Shown here: in pieces, positions 58,227-64,000 of the stretch
Layout: every line of letters begins with the position of its first letter
How positions within the stretch are numbered: position 1 is the first letter of the stretch
Source: Isoptericola cucumis
GTDB lineage: Bacteria > Actinomycetota > Actinomycetes > Actinomycetales > Cellulomonadaceae
Length of the DNA stretch: 64,000 bases
NCBI RefSeq assembly: GCF_014635665.1
Contig: NZ_BMDG01000004.1
Location: 186,001-250,000 of the forward strand
Reading direction: 5' to 3'
The notes under the pieces: model-generated
Database searches by the model: none
The model's input: the letters and a program-made list of their open reading frames with translations, nothing else
What the model was told of the DNA's origin: nothing
Made by a program: the position numbers and the translations under genes

Positions 58227-60476
58227 CTAGGCGCCGGCGTTCTCCTGGAACAGCCGGGGCAGGAAGTCGATCACGGACTTCTGCCAGACGTCCCAGCTGT
58301 GGGGCCCGGGGATGATGGGCGCGAACTCGTGGTTCACGCCCCGGTCCTCCATGGCCGCGACCAGCTGCAGGGTCGCACCGTAGGTGAAGTCCTGGACGTC
58401 GCCCGAGTACACGCGCAGCAGCCTCGTGCCCTCGTTGATGGCCTCGACGTCCGCGTCGGCGGGCGGGCCGCCGAACGCCGACATGGCACCGATGTAGCCG
58501 AACTCGCCCGGGTGCGCCCAGAGCGTGCTCAGCGTGTGGCCCGAGCCCATCGAGAGCCCGGCCAGTGCGCGCTGGTCGCCGTCGGAGCTGACGTTGTACT
58601 GCTCCTCGGCCGTCGGCGCGATGCGCGTCGTGATCTCCGCGGGGAAGTCCACGCCGTTCCCGTTGGCCATGACGACCACCATCGGCTCGATGGTGCCCTG
58701 CCGGTAGTGGTTGTCGAGGATGCGGTCGATGAACCCGACCTCGAGCCAGTCCGTCCACGTCTGCCCGCCGCCGTGCTGGAGGTAGAGCACGGGGTACGCC
58801 TCGGCGCGGTCCGCGTCGTAGTCCGGGGGCGTCCACACGTACGCCGAGCGGTCCCGGTCCGCCGCGGTGCTCGTGTAGCTCATGACGCTGACGTCGCCGC
58901 GCTCCTCGGCCGGCACCTCGGCGGTGTACCGGCCGCGGACGGTGTCACCTTCGACGGCGAAGGTGCTCCACGTGGGCTCGGAGAACACGCTCGTGGGGTT
59001 GCCCTCGTCCTTGAGGTCGACGCCGTCGACCACGAACTTGTAGTAGTACGAGCCGCCCTCCACGGCCACGGAGAGCCGCCACGACCCGTCTTCCTGCCGG
59101 ACCATGGGGGTGCGCGGCCAGCTGCCGGCCGGGCCGAAGTTGCCCCAGACGGTGATGTTGTTCGCGTCGGCGTGCTCGGGGCCGAGCTCGAAGGTGACGA
59201 CGCCGTTCTCGTCGATCCACGGGGTCGGGGTCGTTCCCGGCGCGGGCAGCTCGTGCTGCACGAGCGGCAGGTGGCCCTCGCTCGGGCCGTCGTCGTCGAC
59301 GTCACGGAAGACCCGCTGCGCGAAGTCGTGCAGGTTCTTCTGCCACGTGTCCCACGTGGCGCCGGTCTCGGGGTCCGACCCGTCGGACTGGAAGTCCACG
59401 CCCGCGCCGGTCAGCGACCCGGCCAGGGCGACAGTGTCGTCGTACGCGGGGTCGGTGACGTTGCCTGCGTACAGGCGCAGGACGTCGGTGGAGCGGTTGA
59501 TCTGCTCGGCCTTGCCCGGGGAGAGCCGTCCGTCGTAGGCCCCCGAGAACGCACCGACGCCGGCGAAGTCGCGGGGCCTCGCGACCTTGGCCGCCAGCGC
59601 CTGCTGGGCGCCGCGGCCGATCCCGGCGATCGCGCGGCCGGCCCCCTCGTCGGAGACGTTGAGCTCGTGCTCGGCGGCGGGCAGCAGGTCCTTCGTCACG
59701 CCGGCGGGGCCGGGCCGGGCGCCGTCGCCCATGACGACCACCATCGGCTCGGCGTCGCCGTCGAGCACGAGGTTGTCCATGATCTGGCCGAGCCTGCCCA
59801 GCTCCACCCACTCGCGGTGGCTCTGGCCGTCGTCCTGCAGCAGGTACAGCACCGGGTAGGGCTCGGCGCGGTCCTCGTCGTAGCCCGGCGGCGTCCACAC
59901 GAGCGCCTCGCGCTCGTGCGGTCCCTTGCCGTACGCGAGCGTCTCGGTCTCGCCGCCGCCGGGCACGTCGGCGAGCCACTCGGCCCCCGGACCGGGGACG
60001 AACAGCGTGCTGTAGGTGGGCTTCGACGTCACCTCCTGCGGGGCGTCGGGGTTGCGGAAGGCGACCGCGTCCTGGTCGGCCGCGGGCCGCGCGGCGTACT
60101 GGTAGTAGTACAGACCCGGCTCGAGGGGGCCGACGGTCGCGGTCCGGTTCGACCCGCTGGTCCCCGTGTTGAGGTCGGTCCAGGCCTTGCCGGGCCCGAA
60201 GTTGCCCTGCACCGCGACGGGCCCGTCCTCGATACCGGTCGCCTTTGTCACCGCGGCCGACGGCACCGTGAACCGGTAGACGTCGGAGATCGGGTTGTCG
60301 GGGACCTCGCCCACCCACGGGTCGGCGCTCACCGCGTCGGCGGCCGCGGGCTGCGCCACCAGCAGCGCGCCCGCGCCCATCGCGGTCGCGGCGAGGGCCG
60401 CGAGCGTTCTTCGCCCCCGTCGGAGCCCCGGTCGGTCCGGCCGGATGGTCATGCCTGACTGAGATCTCATCGCCAT
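58227..60476 (-). CDS. Secreted esterase with two tandem CBM-like/esterase modules, the first degenerate
   Basis: 749 aa from ATG 60476 (AGAGG, 7 nt upstream). After a long Sec-type signal (LAALAATAMGAGALLVAQPAAADA) the protein is a duplication of an early-set (carbohydrate-binding-like) domain plus an alpha/beta-hydrolase of the esterase D/feruloyl esterase type. Module two keeps the nucleophile elbow GLSMG (Ser codon at 58551-58553) and the catalytic His in GPHSWDVWQK (codon at 58299-58301). In module one the same positions read GIGRG and GATWDTWQK: both Ser and His are lost. The conserved parts (ALVWTPPGYDEDRAEPYPVLYL / AYVWTPPDYDADRAEAYPVLYL, split) show the duplication. It may remove acyl groups from plant or bacterial polysaccharide. 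Confidence 0.88.
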   Translation of the reverse strand: MAMRSQSGMTIRPDRPGLRRGRRTLAALAATAMGAGALLVAQPAAADAVSADPWVGEVPDNPISDVYRFTVPSAAVTKATGIEDGPVAVQGNFGPGKAWTDLNTGTSGSNRTATVGPLEPGLYYYQYAARPAADQDAVAFRNPDAPQEVTSKPTYSTLFVPGPGAEWLADVPGGGETETLAYGKGPHEREALVWTPPGYDEDRAEPYPVLYLLQDDGQSHREWVELGRLGQIMDNLVLDGDAEPMVVVMGDGARPGPAGVTKDLLPAAEHELNVSDEGAGRAIAGIGRGAQQALAAKVARPRDFAGVGAFSGAYDGRLSPGKAEQINRSTDVLRLYAGNVTDPAYDDTVALAGSLTGAGVDFQSDGSDPETGATWDTWQKNLHDFAQRVFRDVDDDGPSEGHLPLVQHELPAPGTTPTPWIDENGVVTFELGPEHADANNITVWGNFGPAGSWPRTPMVRQEDGSWRLSVAVEGGSYYYKFVVDGVDLKDEGNPTSVFSEPTWSTFAVEGDTVRGRYTAEVPAEERGDVSVMSYTSTAADRDRSAYVWTPPDYDADRAEAYPVLYLQHGGGQTWTDWLEVGFIDRILDNHYRQGTIEPMVVVMANGNGVDFPAEITTRIAPTAEEQYNVSSDGDQRALAGLSMGSGHTLSTLWAHPGEFGYIGAMSAFGGPPADADVEAINEGTRLLRVYSGDVQDFTYGATLQLVAAMEDRGVNHEFAPIIPGPHSWDVWQKSVIDFLPRLFQENAGA

Positions 60477-60642
60477 TGACTTGCCTCTCATCCGCATGTC
60501 GGTGTCATCGAGCACGAGGGGCCTCCGAGCACCCCGGAAGGCGGCTCGCGCCGCTGACGCTAGCAACGAAACCGAGATCTGTATATCGATAAAGTTCCCC
60601 AGCGCCGACGGCGGGCCCCGATCATGCCGGAGCATGCAGGAA
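60477..60642. promoter_or_regulatory. Promoter region of the esterase gene
   Basis: This gap is short but has the AT-richest part of the right end (60563-60598, containing CTGTATATCGATAAAG). It lies about 90-120 bp before the esterase start and probably contains its promoter and a regulator site. I could not fix the -10 and -35 or a perfect operator. Confidence 0.4.
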
Positions 60643-60674
60643 GGGCCCGGACCTCCGAGCGGAGGTCCGGGCCC
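60643..60674 (-). terminator. Hairpin terminator after the large dehydrogenase-type gene
   Basis: GGGCCCGGACCTCC (60643-60656) and GGAGGTCCGGGCCC (60661-60674) are perfect 14-bp complements around a GAGC loop, just after the stop at 60693 on the minus strand. TTCC follows on that strand. Confidence 0.75.
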
Positions 60675-60692
60675 TCGGCCGTTCCCGGCGGG

Positions 60693-63600
60693 CTACGGCG
60701 TCGTCGGCTCCAGGACGAACCTCACCGTGGTGGTGTTGCCGGCGACGTCGTGGACGACGAGGGTGTTGTCGCCCTCGACGGCTCCGAAGGCACCGGGCAC
60801 GACGAAGTTGAGGTCGGACCAGACGTCGTCGACGAGGTCCTTCTCGACGCCGTTGAGGGTGAGGCGGTCGATCTTGCCGGTGTCGTGGAGCTTGAACGAG
60901 ACCTTGCGGTAGGCGCCGTCCGTGCCGGCGGTGAACTGCGACCCTTCCTTGACGGTCACCGTGGGGTCGGTCGAGTCGACCGGCGTGCCGGTGACCGTGA
61001 GGTCCCGGAGGCTGCCGGTGTTGTCGAACGAGCCGAACCCGACGCGCCCGCTGGGGAAGGTCGTGTCGCTCGCGGTGAGCAGCGGCGTGTCGAGCCCGTC
61101 GACGTACACCGCGACGTCCCCGCTGTCCGCGCACCGGACCACGCGCACGTCGTGCCACTCCTCGTCCGTGACGGCGGGCGGCGCGCCGACGGCCCCGTCC
61201 CACTGGTCGTCGATCCGCTCCCGGTCCTTCCCGTCCACCTTGAAGATGCCGTTGTGGGCGTAGATCGTGTTGTCCTGCGAGAGGTGCGCGTAGTAGTACT
61301 CCGTGTCCGACTGCCAGCCGAAGACCACGATCACGTCGCGGTTGTTCACCGACGCGGGGGCGTCCAGTCGGACCTCGCCGGTGAGCTCGAACGAGCCGAG
61401 CTCCGGGCCCTCGGTGAGGGTGGCGTACTCGAACGGCCGGCGGATGCCGTCGCCCGGGTCGACGCCCGCCGCCGCGAGGACGACGCGGTCGCCGGGGAAC
61501 TGCCACTTGGACGGCGTCCGCGGTGCCCAGTCCTCCGGCGCCATGACGTCGGTGAGCGGCTCACCCTCGGGCTCGCAGGACGGCGGGGCGGGCGGCTCGG
61601 CCGGCTCGGCGCCGAACAGCGCGTACTGCGCGGCGACCTGCTCGGGCGTCGGCACGACGTCGAGGAACATGAGGTCGTCCATCCGCCCGTCGAACGGGTT
61701 CGCCTCCCGCGTGTCCTGCGGGAAGCTGCCCCCGATCTTGATCCCGGCCGGATCGGTGGGGGACGTGGACCCCGCCCCCCAGGGGTTGGCGGCCGTGTAC
61801 TCGCCCTCGAGCTCCTCGCCGTTCATGAACAGCTGCATCTCGCCGCCCGCGAAGTCGAACGTCGCGGCCAGGTGCACCCACCGGCCCTGCTCGAGGATCT
61901 GGTCCCACGGCAGGTCGGCCGCGAAGGTCCAGGACCCGCCCCCGTCGACTCGACGGCCGAGGGCGACGAGCTTCAGCTCGCCGTCGACCGTGATGACCTC
62001 GAGGAGCGCCCGCACGGCGTGGCCGTCGGAATCGCCGGTCAGCACCCCGGCCAGGCCGATGGCGTTGTACCGGTCGTCGGGGTCCGCCGTCCCGGAGTTG
62101 AGGGCGGGGTGCGTGCCGGTCGGCTTGAACCACCCCATGACGGCGGCCTCGTCCGCGCCGGCGAAGGCGCCGAGCGAGCCCACGCCGTCGGGGTCGTGGA
62201 CGCCGGCCTTCCAGTCGTCGTTCGAGGACGTCCCCGGGCTCATCTGCTGGGTCTGCAGGGCCTCGCCCGCTCCCGGGTAGGCACGGTCCGCGACGCGCAT
62301 CTCGACGCCGCCGTTGACGAGCCCGATGTCCGTGCCGGACAGGCCCTGGTCGGCCTCCGCCGTCGGCGCGCCCGCGACCGGGTGGTCGAAGTCGTAGTGC
62401 GCGACGAGGTTCGGCGCCAGCTCCGGCAGCGCGACGGGTGACGACGCCCCGACCTGCCGGGCGCCGGTCACCTTCCAGACCTTCCCGTTCGCCTTGGAGA
62501 TGAGGTAGAGCTCGCCGTCGGCGTCCGAGCCGAAGCGCAGGTCGACGCGCTCGTCGCCGACGAGCTCCTGGAACGTCGTCTCCGCACCGTCCGCGAACAC
62601 GCGCAGGTGCTCGATCCGGGCGAGGTCGTCGAGGTCGCCGTCGTTGCGCTCCATCTCGTCGGCCCGGGTGCTCAGCACCCAGCCGCGCACCAGGTCGGTG
62701 AACAGGTAGCGTCCCTGCAGCTCGGGGATGTCGCCGCGGTAGACGAAGCCGCCGTTGAGCGCGACGCCGGCGTCACCCGTCTGGCCCGGGTCGCGGTTGT
62801 GGTCGTACGCGGCCACCGGATAGGTGAAGCCGTGCTGCGCGTCGTCGGCCGGCAGCGGGTAGATCTGCCGGCTGTCGGCGAGGAAGGGGCCCTCGCGCTC
62901 GGACCAGCCGAAGTTGTCGCCGGGTTCGACGGCGTAGACCGACTCGACCTGCCACTCGCCGATGTGCCCCAGGTACATGGTGTGGTCGCCCTCGGGATCC
63001 CAGCTGATGCGGTGCGGGTCGCGCATCCCGACGGCGTAGATCTCGGGCAGCGCTCCGGCCTCGTCGAGGAACGGGTTGTCCTGCGGGATCCCGTACCGGC
63101 CGTTCGCGCCGTCGTCGCCCGACGGGTCGATGCGCAGGATCTTGCCCTGCGGCGTGGCCAGGTCCTGCGGGTTGCCGTTGCCGACGCCGTTGCCGCCGTC
63201 GCCGGACAGGACGTAGAGGTTGCCGTAGTCGGCGTCTCCCTCCGCGACCGTGGGGTTGAACGCGATCTGCTGCACGGTGTGCACCCGCCCGGCGAACGGG
63301 ACGCGCAGGATCTCGCGGCTGGTGCCGGAGAAGACCTCGGCGGCCGGGTCGGTCGCGGTCCACTCGGTGACGACGCTGTGGAAGCCGGTGCTGCCGTACT
63401 CCGGGAAGTCCGGGGTGTCCTCGGTCAGGGCGGTGCCGCCCTCCGTGTGCACCGTGTAGAACTTCCCGTTCTCGGCGAAGTCCGGGTGGAACTCGGCGGC
63501 ACCAAGGCCGGTGCCCAGGCCGGCGCTGTTGTGGAAGTTGTCGACGAACTCCTCCCGGACGTCGAGGTACGGCACGTGCGCGCCCGACTCCTTGTCCACC

Positions 63601-64000
63601 AGGTACAGCGTCCCGTTGTTGTCCGGGACCATGAGCCGGCCCGAGCCGTCCGGTACCTCGTCGAGGTGCGTGATGCGGTTGTGCCGGACCAGTCGCGGGT
63701 CCTGCGCCGCGGGCGTCGTGTGCGACTCCGGGAGCTGGGCGAGCTCGGTCACCTCGATCCCGAGCGTGGAGCGCTCCGGGTCGGGCAGCGGGTTGAGCAG
63801 CGGGTCGGTCGGTTCGTCACCCCCGGCGGCGCAGTCCGCGGGGTTCCCCGTCGGGACGTCGAGGTTCTGGCCGGCGGTGTCGACGGCGACGTCGTCGAGC
63901 ATGAGCGTCCCGGCGCTGCTCGCCCCGTTGATCCAGAAGAACCGGTCGAGCGCGCCGCTGACCCCCTGCCGGAACCCGAACCTCTCCTCGGCGCCCTCCG
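60693..64000 (-). CDS. Large secreted multidomain protein: GSDH beta-propeller, LamG-like and other beta-sandwich domains (partial)
   Basis: At least 1,101 residues; the frame stays open to the right edge, so the N-terminus is outside and the ATG at 63902 is internal. Visible order (residues counted from the edge): a short end of an upstream domain (RFFWINGASSAGTLMLDDVAV), a GSDH/PQQ-dehydrogenase-type propeller near 80-510 (GNLYVLSGDGGNGVGNGNPQ, GMRDPHRISWDPEGDHTMYL), a LamG/ConA-like jellyroll near 545-770 (MGWFKPTG, WVHLAATFDFAGGEMQLFMN), a second beta-sandwich similar to DUF1080/ConA domains near 800-1000 (DVRVVRCADSGDVAVYVDG), and a C-terminal Ig-like domain. It is probably extracellular and polysaccharide-associated. 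No LPXTG sorting motif. Confidence 0.8.
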   Translation of the reverse strand, partial: EGAEERFGFRQGVSGALDRFFWINGASSAGTLMLDDVAVDTAGQNLDVPTGNPADCAAGGDEPTDPLLNPLPDPERSTLGIEVTELAQLPESHTTPAAQDPRLVRHNRITHLDEVPDGSGRLMVPDNNGTLYLVDKESGAHVPYLDVREEFVDNFHNSAGLGTGLGAAEFHPDFAENGKFYTVHTEGGTALTEDTPDFPEYGSTGFHSVVTEWTATDPAAEVFSGTSREILRVPFAGRVHTVQQIAFNPTVAEGDADYGNLYVLSGDGGNGVGNGNPQDLATPQGKILRIDPSGDDGANGRYGIPQDNPFLDEAGALPEIYAVGMRDPHRISWDPEGDHTMYLGHIGEWQVESVYAVEPGDNFGWSEREGPFLADSRQIYPLPADDAQHGFTYPVAAYDHNRDPGQTGDAGVALNGGFVYRGDIPELQGRYLFTDLVRGWVLSTRADEMERNDGDLDDLARIEHLRVFADGAETTFQELVGDERVDLRFGSDADGELYLISKANGKVWKVTGARQVGASSPVALPELAPNLVAHYDFDHPVAGAPTAEADQGLSGTDIGLVNGGVEMRVADRAYPGAGEALQTQQMSPGTSSNDDWKAGVHDPDGVGSLGAFAGADEAAVMGWFKPTGTHPALNSGTADPDDRYNAIGLAGVLTGDSDGHAVRALLEVITVDGELKLVALGRRVDGGGSWTFAADLPWDQILEQGRWVHLAATFDFAGGEMQLFMNGEELEGEYTAANPWGAGSTSPTDPAGIKIGGSFPQDTREANPFDGRMDDLMFLDVVPTPEQVAAQYALFGAEPAEPPAPPSCEPEGEPLTDVMAPEDWAPRTPSKWQFPGDRVVLAAAGVDPGDGIRRPFEYATLTEGPELGSFELTGEVRLDAPASVNNRDVIVVFGWQSDTEYYYAHLSQDNTIYAHNGIFKVDGKDRERIDDQWDGAVGAPPAVTDEEWHDVRVVRCADSGDVAVYVDGLDTPLLTASDTTFPSGRVGFGSFDNTGSLRDLTVTGTPVDSTDPTVTVKEGSQFTAGTDGAYRKVSFKLHDTGKIDRLTLNGVEKDLVDDVWSDLNFVVPGAFGAVEGDNTLVVHDVAGNTTTVRFVLEPTTP

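Noticed and set aside
63902-63902. ATG at 63902 as the start of the large dehydrogenase-type protein
   Set aside because: The frame stays open to the window edge with domain-like sequence (RFFWINGASSAGTL) before it and no signal peptide after it.

Overview
The window is a GC-rich chromosomal segment (well above 65% G+C by eye, with almost every third codon position G or C) from an actinobacterium. Lineage markers are WhiA, RbpA, OpcA, the tkt-tal-zwf-opcA-pgl cluster beside ctaB, the uvrC-rapZ-yvcK-whiA-gap-pgk-tpiA-secG order, and xerD-parA-scpA-scpB-rluB-cmk-der. A Micrococcales / Cellulomonas-like host is my inference, from these orders together with many secreted or transported carbohydrate functions. 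I see no phage, transposon, CRISPR array or plasmid gene; this looks like core chromosome with a more variable right end.

Layout. 1-1084: the N-terminal part of a type I ABC exporter leaving the window on the left. 1166-6302: coaE, uvrB, then a yybP-ykoY (Mn2+) riboswitch in front of two tandem terC-family genes. 6344-10257: YciI-like protein, uvrA with a LexA box, and an OsmC protein. 10258-13960: a long structured leader and the ngcEFG chitobiose/N-acetylglucosamine ABC transporter. 14041-19158: uvrC-rapZ-yvcK-whiA. 19440-23642: gap, pgk, tpiA, secG, rbpA. 23721-24617: an aromatic amino acid hydroxylase. 24657-31433: a ROK repressor divergent from a sugar ABC transporter operon that continues into two Gfo/Idh/MocA oxidoreductases. 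31504-38378 (minus strand): tkt, tal, zwf, opcA, pgl (pentose phosphate pathway), divergent from ctaB. 39844-47110: xerD, parA, scpA, scpB, rluB, cmk, der. 47132-48175: a membrane protein of unknown function. 48309-52193: FMN riboswitch and ribD-ribE-ribBA-ribH, then tRNA-Pro(GGG) with a textbook terminator. 52428-64000 (minus strand): a run of secreted and stress-type genes: a sugar isomerase, two proteins with glucose/sorbosone-dehydrogenase domains (one of them very large and running off the right edge), a GPP34 protein, a small membrane exporter, a MerR regulator and a two-module esterase.

How it works together. Two carbohydrate importers (ngcEFG and the ROK-linked operon) each lack an ATPase gene, so both probably share an ATPase encoded elsewhere, as MsiK does in Streptomyces. 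Imported sugar can enter glycolysis (gap-pgk-tpiA) and the pentose phosphate pathway (tkt-pgl). The oxidoreductase pair, the isomerase and the secreted dehydrogenase-type proteins suggest oxidative sugar or glycoside catabolism, but the substrates cannot be read from sequence.

The points I consider most worth a second look are: the esterase whose first catalytic module has lost Ser and His; the very large dehydrogenase-lectin fusion at the right edge; the RBS-sequestering hairpin that follows the Mn riboswitch; the exact 70-bp tandem duplication in scpA that begins at the parA stop codon; a 17-codon leader ORF before ngcE; and a recurring -10 hexamer placed 6-7 nt before start codons, which points to widespread leaderless transcription.
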